From: Niastella yeongjuensis
GTDB lineage: Bacteria > Bacteroidota > Bacteroidia > Chitinophagales > Chitinophagaceae
NCBI RefSeq assembly: GCF_900110245.1
Contig: NZ_FOCZ01000010.1
Coordinates: forward strand, 124,001-188,000
Direction of reading: 5' to 3'
Length of the DNA stretch: 64,000 bases
Positions within the stretch are counted from its first letter, which is position 1, and each line of letters opens with the position of its first letter. Below, piece after piece: positions 18,012 to 27,300 of this stretch. Under the pieces are notes generated by a model. It saw only the letters and a program-made list of their open reading frames with translations. It did no database searches and had not been told where the DNA came from. Position numbers and translations under genes: made by a program.

Positions 18012-18518
18012 TTATGGCTTCTGATCAAACTGATCGTACCAGGTATTGATGGTGTTTTCATGAATGGCCCGCCGTAACTTAAACATGCCGGCCAGAAAGA
18101 CAAAATGTATGATGAAAATGAACCATGAAATAGAAAAAAGGGCGGAGCCATACAACCAGGCGGCTTTGCTTGCGTTAAAAGTGCCCAGGTCAAATACAAA
18201 TCGAGCCATCCACCAGTTATTTATGATCTGGGCAAACAGGAAGGCGATCAAAATGAAATTGATCAGGTACAGGATGTTGAACCAGCGCTTTTGTTTGGGC
18301 GAAAGCGGCACATCGGGATAATTGTAATTCAGCATGGATAAGCCGTGGTAAACAAAAATGAACACCAGGGCATATGCGATGATATTTATAAAGCCAACCA
18401 GTGCGTTGTTTTGAATAAAGACCTCGCGAAATGAGAACATGCCTTTAAAAGCAACCAGTATTAATTGTACAATGCATGCGGTGCGGAAAGCTTTCCAGCT
18501 TGTAGTTAGTCCTTTCAT
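18012..18518 (-). CDS. Four-helix integral membrane protein, function unknown
   Basis: 168 residues with four hydrophobic segments (about 13-28, 39-59, 83-104, 124-148) and a positively charged N-terminus (MKGLTTSWKAFR). Residues between the second and third segment are polar and Pro/Lys-rich (YPDVPLSPKQKRW). No family could be recognised. It lies 53 bp upstream of rarA on the same strand, after the aspS terminator. A plasma-membrane location is expected. Confidence 0.7.
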   Translation of the reverse strand: MKGLTTSWKAFRTACIVQLILVAFKGMFSFREVFIQNNALVGFINIIAYALVFIFVYHGLSMLNYNYPDVPLSPKQKRWFNILYLINFILIAFLFAQIINNWWMARFVFDLGTFNASKAAWLYGSALFSISWFIFIIHFVFLAGMFKLRRAIHENTINTWYDQFDQKP

Positions 18519-18527
18519 CCCCTGTTA

Positions 18528-18580
18528 ATTAAAAAGTCCCGATCTCGTCTCAGCTCAGCCGACACGGGATCAGGACTTTA
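18528..18580 (-). terminator. Terminator after aspS
   Basis: On the minus strand AAAGTCCTGATCCCG pairs with a later GATCGGGACTTT across a long internal loop, followed by TTTTTAATT. It separates aspS from the membrane-protein gene. Confidence 0.8.
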
Positions 18581-18596
18581 AAGTACTTCAAAAAGT

Positions 18597-20423
18597 TTAT
18601 TGCAAATTCAACTTGATCTGTAATTCGTCGAATTGTTTTTGATCGATGGCGCCTGGAGCATCGAGCATCACGTCGCGGCCGCTGTTGTTTTTGGGGAAGG
18701 CAATAAAATCACGAATACTTTCGCTGCCACCCAAAATAGCACACAACCGGTCGAAGCCATAGGCAATACCACCATGCGGAGGTGCGCCATATTCGAAGGC
18801 CCCTAACAGGAAGCCAAATTTGTGCATGGCTTCTTCCTGGCTCATACCCAGTGCGGCGAACATTTTTTCCTGGAGGTCGCGCTGGAAGATCCGAATGGAG
18901 CCACCGCCAATTTCATTACCATTCAACACCATATCATACGCATTGGCTTTGATGTTAGCGTATGGATGTTTCAGGTATTCAGCCGCGTTCTCGATAACAG
19001 GGCTGTTTTTGATCATTATTTCTATCTGATCTGGTTTGGGTGAGGTGAACGGATGGTGACGGGCTACCCAGCGGTTGTCGTCCTCACTGTATTCAAACAG
19101 CGGGAAGTCCAGTACCCACAGCAATTTAAATTCATCTTTTTTACGCATGCCCAGGCGCTCGCCCATTTCGAGCCGCAGTTCGCTCATGGCTTTACGGGTT
19201 CTTTCTTCGGCTCCAGCCAGTATCAGCACCAGGTCGCCGGCTTTGGCACCTGCCGCATCGGCAATGGCTTTCAGTTTATCTTCAGTAAAGAATTTATCTA
19301 CGCTGCTTTTGTAAGTGCCGTCTGCATTGCATTTAATGAACACCAGGCCCTGCATTCCAATTTGCGGGCGTTTTACCCATTCTGTCAGTTCATCAGTTTG
19401 TTTGCGGGTGTATTCTGCACAACCGGGAACTGCAATGGCCACTACAGTTTCTGCATCGTTGAATACTTTGAAATCAGCGCCGGCAATCAATTCGCCGGTA
19501 GCAGGCAGTTTGCCGTCTTTGGTGAAAGCTGATTTTATGTTGAGCAACTGCATGCCGAAACGAATGTCGGGTTTGTCGTTCCCGTACTGCCACATGGCTT
19601 CTTCCCAGCTCATGCGTTGTACTTTTTCTGTGACCTCGAGGCCTTTTACTGCCTTAAAGATGTGTTTGATCATGCCTTCAAACATGTTCAGGATATCTTC
19701 CTGCTCAACAAAGCACATTTCACAGTCAATCTGGGTAAACTCAGGCTGACGGTCGGCACGCAGGTCCTCATCACGGAAACATTTTACCACCTGGTAATAC
19801 CGGTCGTAGCCGCTCACCATCAACAATTGTTTAAAGGTTTGTGGCGATTGCGGCAAGGCGTAAAACTGACCGGGGTTCATGCGGGAAGGTACCACAAAGT
19901 CGCGGGCCCCTTCGGGTGTTGACTTGATCAGGAACGGCGTTTCGATATCCATGAACTGGTTTTCGTGCAGGTAATTACGGGCAGCCCGGTTAACGGCATA
20001 CCGCAATTCCAGGTTCTTTTTCACCAGGTTCCGGCGCAGGTCCAGATAGCGGAACTTCATGCGCAGGTCATCACCGCCATCCGTATCATCCTGAATGGTG
20101 AAGGGTGGGGTAGCCGATTTATTAAGAATGGTGTAAGAAGTTATTTTGATCTCGATATCGCCGGTGGGAATGTTGGGATTTTTATTACTGCGCTCATTCA
20201 CCACACCTGTGGCCTGTAATACAAATTCGCGACCCAGTGGCTGCTGGTCGAGCTGACTGTTCAGTTCTTCACCCAGTAACAGCTGGGTAATGCCATAACG
20301 GTCTCTGAGGTCGATAAAAGTGATGCTACCGAATTTTCTAATGGTTTGCACCCAGCCGGCAAGCGTTACCTGTTGCCCCTGTTGTGCCATTCGTAATTCT
20401 CCACAGGTATGAGTTCTGTACAT
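18597..20423 (-). CDS. aspS: Aspartyl-tRNA synthetase
   Basis: Class II synthetase that charges tRNA-Asp. The N-terminal OB-fold anticodon-binding domain ([26 protein letters not shown]) is followed by the catalytic core: motif 2 [21 protein letters not shown] near residue 217, the bacterial GAD insertion, and motif 3 [15 protein letters not shown] near residue 555. 608 residues, the long bacterial form. The leader contains a TACCTTTG box (20486-20493) and a GC-rich hairpin. Confidence 0.97.
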   Translation of the reverse strand: MYRTHTCGELRMAQQGQQVTLAGWVQTIRKFGSITFIDLRDRYGITQLLLGEELNSQLDQQPLGREFVLQATGVVNERSNKNPNIPTGDIEIKITSYTILNKSATPPFTIQDDTDGGDDLRMKFRYLDLRRNLVKKNLELRYAVNRAARNYLHENQFMDIETPFLIKSTPEGARDFVVPSRMNPGQFYALPQSPQTFKQLLMVSGYDRYYQVVKCFRDEDLRADRQPEFTQIDCEMCFVEQEDILNMFEGMIKHIFKAVKGLEVTEKVQRMSWEEAMWQYGNDKPDIRFGMQLLNIKSAFTKDGKLPATGELIAGADFKVFNDAETVVAIAVPGCAEYTRKQTDELTEWVKRPQIGMQGLVFIKCNADGTYKSSVDKFFTEDKLKAIADAAGAKAGDLVLILAGAEERTRKAMSELRLEMGERLGMRKKDEFKLLWVLDFPLFEYSEDDNRWVARHHPFTSPKPDQIEIMIKNSPVIENAAEYLKHPYANIKANAYDMVLNGNEIGGGSIRIFQRDLQEKMFAALGMSQEEAMHKFGFLLGAFEYGAPPHGGIAYGFDRLCAILGGSESIRDFIAFPKNNSGRDVMLDAPGAIDQKQFDELQIKLNLQ

Positions 20424-20461
20424 TCCTATAATATTTAAATAATCTGATAAGCTTAGTTAAT

Positions 20462-20483
20462 CCCCGCATTATAATACGCGGGG
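20462..20483 (-). promoter_or_regulatory. GC-rich hairpin in the aspS leader
   Basis: CCCCGC and GCGGGG (6-bp arms, inner bases ATTATAATAC partly pair too) lie about 40 nt before the aspS start and directly after the predicted transcription start. No T-run follows, so a leader structure or mRNA-stability element is more likely than a terminator. Confidence 0.5.
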
Positions 20484-20485
20484 GC

Positions 20486-20493
20486 CAAAGGTA
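20486..20493 (-). promoter_or_regulatory. -7 box of aspS
   Basis: TACCTTTG on the minus strand matches TAnnTTTG exactly. The expected TTTG about 19 bp upstream is not present, so the call rests on the -7 box. Confidence 0.5.
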
Positions 20494-20718
20494 ATTCAAA
20501 ACGGCTGCTTTCCTGCTTCCGGTAAGCGGGGAAATCAATTTCGTAACGATTGATTTTCAAATTCCGGCAAAATATAGAGAAAAAACCTAATTCCTGTTAT
20601 GAACTTTAACACAACTGCCTCCCAATAGCTGCCCGTTACTACCCAATGTTGGGTATTTTTTACTATTTTTCGGTCGGGGAATTTCTTGTTTTGAGCCCAT
20701 AATTACCAATATCGAATA

Positions 20719-21546
20719 ATGACATCCGGAATTATTTTTTTGCTGATTGTAGTAGTAGCCGGCGGGCTTTCGTTTGCACATTACCTGCGTAACAGGCATC
20801 TGGCCCAAAAAGTAAAGGAACAATACGTTAATAAACACATTGAATACGATGTAATACTACAGCGATACATTCCCTATTACCGTAATTTAAATGAAACACT
20901 GCGTGAGCGTTTTCTGAAGCGGGCCATTATATTCAAGGCTACCAAACATTTTGAGTTTGTTGAAATGGAGGAGGAAGAGCATATGTCGATCCTCATCAGT
21001 GCTGCGGCTGTGCAACTCACTTTCGGGTTACAGCATTTTCTCATGGATCATTTTAATAAGATCTACGTCATGAAGCGCAGCTATCACTATGGGTTGTTCA
21101 ATGTACCTTTTCAGGGCCATGTGAGTGAAGATGGGATTTACCTGTCGTGGAATAATTTTTTAAACTCTTTTGCGAACTATTCCGATGGTGATAATGTTGG
21201 TTTACATGAGATGGCGCATGCGCTGGCGTATGTGAATTTTCCTGAACACGAACATGCGGGGGAAGACGAAGGGTTCCAGTACCGGTGGTTTAAAATGTTC
21301 ACAGCAACCGGCCGGGAAGTGTTCAACCGCATGCAGGCTGGGGAAATGAATTTGTTGGGAAGTTACGCTGCCACCAATTACCAGGAATTCTGGGCAGTTT
21401 GCGTAGAGAATTTTTTTGAACGGCCTTCTTCATTTAAGATACAACTGCCTGAATTATATGATGCTATCTGCAAATTATTGAATCAGGACATGTTAAAACC
21501 GGGCATTTTCCTGGAACCGGTTAACGACGATTACAGCCAGTACTAA
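20719..21546 (+). CDS. MtfA-like zinc-dependent peptidase 1 (membrane-anchored)
   Basis: 275 residues. An N-terminal membrane segment (GIIFLLIVVVAGGLSFAHYL) is followed by a cytoplasmic or periplasmic peptidase domain of the MtfA (M90) type. Zinc motif HEMAH is near residue 165 in GLHEMAHALAYVNF, and the third ligand is probably the Glu in NYQEFWAVCVENFFERP, the MtfA counterpart of EFFAV. MtfA in E. coli is a soluble aminopeptidase that binds the regulator Mlc; no Mlc is seen here. A close paralogue follows 216 bp downstream. Confidence 0.85.
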   Translation: MTSGIIFLLIVVVAGGLSFAHYLRNRHLAQKVKEQYVNKHIEYDVILQRYIPYYRNLNETLRERFLKRAIIFKATKHFEFVEMEEEEHMSILISAAAVQLTFGLQHFLMDHFNKIYVMKRSYHYGLFNVPFQGHVSEDGIYLSWNNFLNSFANYSDGDNVGLHEMAHALAYVNFPEHEHAGEDEGFQYRWFKMFTATGREVFNRMQAGEMNLLGSYAATNYQEFWAVCVENFFERPSSFKIQLPELYDAICKLLNQDMLKPGIFLEPVNDDYSQY

Positions 21547-21762
21547 CGATAATTTTACCCGTAGGGTCTTTCTTTTTTAAAATTTTCTTTATACTTTGTA
21601 GCCGGATAAGAACCCTCTATAGTTGATCACACCCCTTTAATGTAATTACGATTCCTCCCAAAAATCCCTGAAAGCCGTACACCGATCCATTTTCTCTATT
21701 TGAAAACCACTGTTCGTTGATCTGATCCCGTCAAGTCATTACGAAAGAAAAATAGAGCCCTT

Positions 21763-22563
21763 ATGGAGATTTTGATCATTTTTCTGGTGGTCTTCGGCAT
21801 CATTGTATTGCAAGGTCCTGTTATAAAATGGTACAATTACCTGTACGAAAAGAGACAGTATAAGCTCTTTTTGGCACAGGAAACCTTTTATCATGCCATT
21901 GTTGCCCAACACCTGAAATATTACAACCGATTAAGCGTAGATGACCAGCACAAATTCCTCTTCAGAGCTTACCTGTTCAAAAAGGCAAAAAAATTCCATT
22001 ATATCGAGGTGGAAGAACGTGCTGAAATGCCCATTCTCATCAGTGCCGTGGCTGTTCAGTTAACATTTAAACTGGAAAAGTACCTGTTTAACTTTTTCAA
22101 AGACATTTATGTGTTGAAAGACGATTATCACTATGGTTTTTATTCCCGCCCCTTTGAAGGGCACGTAGACCACAGCGGCATTTATTTGTCATGGGACAAG
22201 TTTATCAAAGGAGTAAAAGGACTTACTCCCAGTTGGAACATGGGTTTACATGAAATGGGGCACGCGCTGGCCTATGTAAATTTCATTTCCCAAACAGAAG
22301 AAGACAAACATTTTAAAAAGGAGTTCAAGAACTTTTCAAAAGTGGCCCGTCCTATTTTTGAAAGTATGCAAAATGGCCGCAAGAATTTACTGGGTGATTA
22401 TGCAGGCACTAATTACCACGAATTCTGGGCAGTGAGTGTGGAAGTGTTTTTTGAAAATCCCATTCGCATGCGGCATGACATGCCGGAATTATATGCCGCT
22501 ATGAGTTCGTTATTGCGGCAGGACATCATTGAAATGTTGAACATTAATAAACTGGCAGCCTAA
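21763..22563 (+). CDS. MtfA-like zinc-dependent peptidase 2 (membrane-anchored)
   Basis: 266 residues, paralogous along its whole length to the preceding gene. N-terminal membrane segment MEILIIFLVVFGIIVLQGPVIKWY, then MPILISAVAVQLTFKLEKYLFNFF, the zinc motif HEMGH in GLHEMGHALAYVNF, and the EFWAVSVEVFFENP block with the likely third ligand. The 216-bp spacer suggests its own promoter, although none matches the consensus well. Substrate unknown; a tandem duplication is the simplest origin. Confidence 0.85.
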   Translation: MEILIIFLVVFGIIVLQGPVIKWYNYLYEKRQYKLFLAQETFYHAIVAQHLKYYNRLSVDDQHKFLFRAYLFKKAKKFHYIEVEERAEMPILISAVAVQLTFKLEKYLFNFFKDIYVLKDDYHYGFYSRPFEGHVDHSGIYLSWDKFIKGVKGLTPSWNMGLHEMGHALAYVNFISQTEEDKHFKKEFKNFSKVARPIFESMQNGRKNLLGDYAGTNYHEFWAVSVEVFFENPIRMRHDMPELYAAMSSLLRQDIIEMLNINKLAA

Positions 22564-22599
22564 CGCACTATTTTACCTCTTTTTCGCCTACCATGATTA

Positions 22600-23040
22600 T
22601 TAGTGTTTTATGCCGGATGCAGCATAGTCGCTGCGTTCGGCATTTTTGTTTATTTCTACAGCGGCCTTTGCCTTCTTTTTTTGCAAGGGCGAATAGATAA
22701 GATAATAATAAAGCAGGATCAGTATGCCCAGTGAAAAAGGAATGATGCAATAAGGCCTTACCTTTTCATCGACGTTATAAAATTCAGAGATCATCCACAT
22801 AGAGTTGGCAACGATCCACAAAGCAATGGCCGCATTATGGGTTAGCTCAGCAACAATGTGGCGGTTGCGCCAGGCGATCCAGATGGCGACTATGAGGGTG
22901 GGGAAGATCATGGCAATTCCCAGCGGTTTCAATATCAGGCACCAGCAAAGGTCTTTCACCAGCCAGAACAGGATATGCAAATTCTCGATCTTGCGAAACT
23001 TCGCAGGTATTACGTACAAATCGTTTGATTCTTCGCCCAC
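22600..23040 (-). CDS. Membrane protein of unknown function
   Basis: 146 residues beginning at a GTG. An amphipathic start (YVIPAKFRKIENLHILFWLVKDLCWCL) is followed by three hydrophobic helices (about 38-57, 68-86, 98-116) and a charged tail rich in Lys/Ala. No family could be named from the sequence; the FRKIENLHILFWLVKD opening looks like a conserved signature. Separated by 73 bp from the FAD oxidoreductase gene upstream. Confidence 0.7.
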   Translation of the reverse strand: MGEESNDLYVIPAKFRKIENLHILFWLVKDLCWCLILKPLGIAMIFPTLIVAIWIAWRNRHIVAELTHNAAIALWIVANSMWMISEFYNVDEKVRPYCIIPFSLGILILLYYYLIYSPLQKKKAKAAVEINKNAERSDYAASGIKH

Positions 23041-23113
23041 GGTAATTGATTTGAAATTATAAATGTATCAGCCCACCTACGCCAGGGCTTCGGCGGGTGA
23101 AGCAAAAATATGC

Positions 23114-24169
23114 CTATTTCGATAATACCCGTTTAAATCGCTGAATATCGGCCTCGGGTTGTAAGGGCGTCTGGTATTGCAGGTGTTGCACCAACCGCGG
23201 AGCAAAAAAAGGTGCCAGGGAGCAGCCTTTGGTGCCCATGCCATTAAAAATGCCAATAGCTGGTTGGTTTGGATGAAAGCCGATAAATGGCCGCCGTTCA
23301 ATAGTAGCCGGGCGTACAGCTGCTGTATGTTCCAACAGGCGAACAGGTGTTTTTATCCATTGCTGTAAAGCCGCCAGGGTCTTGTCCCGGAAATTATCGG
23401 TGGGTTGATCGCTGGCAAAATCCCACTCGTATGAGGAGCCAACCCAAAAGATATTCTTCTTCCACGGCACCCAGTTGATCCCTTTTTTAAAGATATTTTG
23501 TGTGGGCATGTCCTGCACTTCTACCAGCAGCACTTCCCCTTTATTGGGCGCAAAAGGCAGGTTACTGAACCACGGATTGTTAAAGCCCGCAATGCCATCA
23601 CAAAAAATGATGCGTTGCGCGGTGAAGCCTTTATAATGAACGGTATCGGCAAGTACCTGTAGCTGTGTGTGATCGAAGGGCTCTTCAAGCAGCCGGTTAT
23701 CGTTCAACAACAAACGCCGGTAGGCTGGCAACAACTCCGGCAGGTTTACCAGGTAGCAGGGAGTAATGGTGCCGTAACCAAAGTCGTAGTTAAAGTAATT
23801 GCTCCATGCGTCGGGATCGTTGTGAATAGAAAGGTATTGGGTATCTTCTGCATAACGTTTTTCATAGGCCAGTTTCATTTGTGGAGTGGGAAAAAAATCA
23901 ACAATGTCTTTTTGCTCGATGGCCGTGACTTGTAATTGTTTTCCAAGCGCTGTATACTGTTGCCAGGCAAAAGGCATTACCTCATCGATCATCCAGGTTT
24001 TTACAATGCGGCGGCCGGTAACCGGGTTTATGATGCCGGCTGCTACTTTGGAAGCGGTGCCTGGTTTGTTGTCATCGATCACCAGAAAGGAATAGCCTGC
24101 TTTTTGCAACTCCCAACTTAAAAAGGTGCCGCAAATACCCTGGCCAATAAGTATAAAATCAACGTGCAT
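23114..24169 (-). CDS. FAD-dependent oxidoreductase (DAO-type)
   Basis: 351 residues. The N-terminus carries the dinucleotide-binding fold DFILIGQGICGTFLSWELQKAG and VIDDNKPGTASKVAAGIINPVTGRR, the pattern of D-amino-acid-oxidase/glycine-oxidase relatives; the C-terminal FAD-binding piece is AIGIFNGMGTKGCSLAPFFA. The substrate is not evident. The ATG at 24169 is chosen over 24199 because it directly precedes the beta-strand and has a -7 box (TATTTTTG) just four bases upstream, suggesting a nearly leaderless mRNA. Confidence 0.85.
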   Translation of the reverse strand: MHVDFILIGQGICGTFLSWELQKAGYSFLVIDDNKPGTASKVAAGIINPVTGRRIVKTWMIDEVMPFAWQQYTALGKQLQVTAIEQKDIVDFFPTPQMKLAYEKRYAEDTQYLSIHNDPDAWSNYFNYDFGYGTITPCYLVNLPELLPAYRRLLLNDNRLLEEPFDHTQLQVLADTVHYKGFTAQRIIFCDGIAGFNNPWFSNLPFAPNKGEVLLVEVQDMPTQNIFKKGINWVPWKKNIFWVGSSYEWDFASDQPTDNFRDKTLAALQQWIKTPVRLLEHTAAVRPATIERRPFIGFHPNQPAIGIFNGMGTKGCSLAPFFAPRLVQHLQYQTPLQPEADIQRFKRVLSK

Positions 24170-24173
24170 GGTG

Positions 24174-24181
24174 CAAAAATA
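24174..24181 (-). promoter_or_regulatory. -7 box adjoining the start of the FAD oxidoreductase
   Basis: TATTTTTG on the minus strand, with only CACC between it and the ATG. No TTTG at the usual -33 distance. Confidence 0.5.
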
Positions 24182-24185
24182 AAGA

Positions 24186-24290
24186 GTTACAGGTTTCAAG
24201 TTTCAGGTTCCAGGTTTCCGGTTACCAGTTTCCCGTTACGCGGCCAAATCTCAATGTATTCCCTGCAACCTGGAACTTGTAACCTGGAAC
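24186..24290. repeat. Intergenic quasi-repeat hairpin (ACAGGTTTCAGG family)
   Basis: Left half: repeated words GTTACAGGTTTCAAG, TTTCAGGTTCCAGG, TTTCCGGTTACC. Right half: TTCCCTGCAACCTGGAAC, TTGTAACCTGGAAC, the inverted counterparts. The right half matches the right arm at 34496-34520 in most positions, so the two sites are copies of one family. Confidence 0.75.
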
Positions 24291-24320
24291 AAAAAAGGCT
24301 GCACCTTTCAGATGCAGCCT
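24291..24320 (-). terminator. Terminator after the alpha-2-macroglobulin gene
   Basis: GGCTGCA and TGCAGCC arms followed by six T on the minus strand, 24 bp after the stop. Confidence 0.88.
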
Positions 24321-24343
24321 TAATATGTGGATGATGGTCCTAA

Positions 24344-27300
24344 TTATTCTACATTCACCCGAACACCTTCGCTGTGGCTGGTAAATTCGGGCGCGTACAT
24401 ACATTGAATGGTTGTAACGCCATTGCTGAAAGTACCGGTATGGGTAACAAACAGGGGATATTCAAAAACGTAAGTGCCTTTAGGTAGCTGTCCAAAAAAG
24501 AAATTGGTGCTGGCATCTTTTGTTGTTTCATAATAACCCAGTCCGCCCTGCCATTTAAACTGGCTGATCACATTCACTGGTTCCATACAGGCGGCCCGCA
24601 TATCTTTCATATGCACATATTCCATAGCACGGTCAACCCGCAGTTCTATGCGCACTTTTACTTTGTCGCCCACCTTTATTGCGTCTCCTTCGTTTATAGG
24701 TTGCAAAACCGGACCGCGATCGGTATTCTTTTCAACAAACAGTTTTTTGGTCAGTTGCAAGGGTGTGGCTGCCGACGTTATTTTGTCGAGGTTCTCAAAA
24801 TACTGCCAGTAAACAGCGCCCCAGGCTGCAGGGGCCTGGGTGGGGGGGGAGGTGTTGGTAACAGTTACTTTGATATTGCCCATTTCTGGTTTCACCTGTT
24901 TTTCATCAAACACCTTTTTAAAATAACCGGTGCCGGCTTCCTGTTGCTGGTCTTTGCTGCGTACAACAGTTGTACCCAGGTCAATGGTTACATCAGGCGT
25001 ATTGGTCAACAGGTCGGTGCCTTGCAGCAACAATGCATAGCAGGCATCGGCAGTGGCTTTGGTGGTTTTCCAGTTCTGGGTTTGTTTTTGTTTCAACAAC
25101 CACAATTTCATATCGTTCACCGATGTCAGATCTTTTGTTACCTCGGTAAAGGTTTCAATCAATACCGACTGAATTTCGATAGGTGACTGGTACCAGTAGT
25201 AACCTCCTGTGAATTCTTTCCAGTACATGCCCATTTCTTCATGGTGAATGGCATTCTCTTTTATTGATTTTACAATATTATTAGCGGTTTGTACATCACC
25301 GGTACGGAACAGCGACAAGGCGATCATCCCCTGCATGTAGCGGCTTTGTTTTACCCAGTGTTTTTGTGCCTGTGACCGGTAATAGTTATAAGCTTTGAAC
25401 ACACCACCGGGTACACCTGCTTCAGGATAGAAGCTGCGCATATATAAGTACTGAATATGGATCGGGCTGATATAGTCGGAATCTTCTTTGCCCTTATTGT
25501 GTTTCAGCATGTACTCATAATCTTCCTTAATGCGGTCATCCAGGTAAGGCAGGGCTTTTTTTACCATGTCTTCCAGCAGGTCATTCTTGGTGTTCACATT
25601 CAGTTTTTTCAGGTGGCCCACACCAGTCATTATGTACTGGGTCATGTAACGATCGTCGGCGCCGCCTTTAAACCAGGTGAACCCACCGTTCACACTTTGT
25701 AGTTCATGCAGTTTGCTAATGGCTTTTACTTCCTCGTTGCTCATACGCACCAGGTCGAACAGCAGGGCAATGTTTCTCTTTTGCTGAGCTTCATTTTTTG
25801 CCTGCATTACCCAGGGGGTTTCTTCCAGCAGCACGGATTTCAGTTCCTCGTTCTTTTGCAGGTTGCTCATCAATGCGGCTGTATCGGTAGTTCTCCAACG
25901 CTCGAAGATTTCTTTAACCTTGGGTGATGCATTGGCAATGCTGGTAGCCAGGGCATTGGCATAATAGCGGTTAAAGGTTTGTTCGGCACAATCATATGGG
26001 TATTCCATCAGGTAAGGCAATGCCTGTACCGCATACCAGGCAGGGTTGGTGGTAAACTCTACAGTAAGCGAATGATTGTTCAACGTTTCACTGCTGCCAC
26101 TTTTTAACAGCTTTTCAAACGTAAAGTTTTTGGTGCCATTACCACGAACAGGCAGGGGCAGACTTTCTGTAACCAGCATGCGGTTGCTCACTACCGGCAG
26201 TACAGCTTCCTCGCCATCGCTCATGTCGCCTGCTTTGGCTATAAGCCTGTAGGTTACGGGTTTGTTGTACTGGTAAGGTATTTCAATATTAAAGGTTACC
26301 GGAACGGTTTGGTTGGCCGGAACGGTGAAATACTGGTTGGGCATTACGTTGTGGAACCAGCCATCAACCGATTGGTTGGTAGTGGCATCTATCAACAGCA
26401 ATTGTACCTGACCGGTTATTTCCTTATCGGTAAGGTTGGCAATTTTACCACTGAAGTTCATGTGGTCGCCTTCGCGCAAAAAGCGGGGGGCATTGGGTTG
26501 CACCATCAGGTCTTTTTGCGTAACAATGGTTTTGGTGTCCATGCCAAACGCCAGGTCTTTGGTGTGCGCCAGGCTCATCCATTTCCATTGTGTTACCGCT
26601 TCTGGCATAGTGAAAGAAAATTCAATATTGCCATTGGCATCGGTATGCAGGTCGGGGAAGAAGAACGCTGTTTCGTTGAGGTTGGTGCGTACCTGTATGC
26701 CGGAAGCCGCATCTGGCTTCTTTTCATTTTCACCCTGCGCAATTTCGTCGTTTATTAGTTTTGCCGTGTCGTTAGCTATGTTTTTACTGGAAAAGTCAGC
26801 GCTAATCTCTTCATCTTTCACTGCTCTTGGCGCTGCTGCCATTTGCGGAGCTGCTGCAATTTTCGCTGATTCTTTCTTTCTCTTGTCGCCACCGCGACCG
26901 CCCGCGAGTAACGCGTACACCCTGTGTTCGGGCATGTCCATCAATGCATCATACTCTTTATGAAAGCTTTCATAATCGTTGGTTTCATAATATTTATCCA
27001 GTGACTGCACGGTGGCAAAGCAGGTGTTGCTTTCCCAGTTGCGGGCTGGGTAGTAAAGGTCAAATAATGAAGGCTTAGACCAGGCATGGGGTTGAAACTG
27101 GTCGAGCGATGCATCGTACATAGCAGTAAGCATTTCTGCCGCTACTTTATCCCCTTTATAACCGCTTATTTTCACTTTCCATTTTTCTGTGCTGCCGGGC
27201 AGCGTTTTATCGCGGAATGTTTCGTACCCAATGGTCAATTCCTTATTGGTGTATGGAACAAAGAAAGTTTGGTCGTCTGAATAAAACCGGTTGTGTTTTA

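Noticed and set aside
24611-27280. Several long plus-strand ORFs (up to 191 codons) across the alpha-2-macroglobulin gene
   Set aside because: All lie opposite conserved domains of a 2034-residue gene and have atypical composition, rich in Phe, His and Gln.
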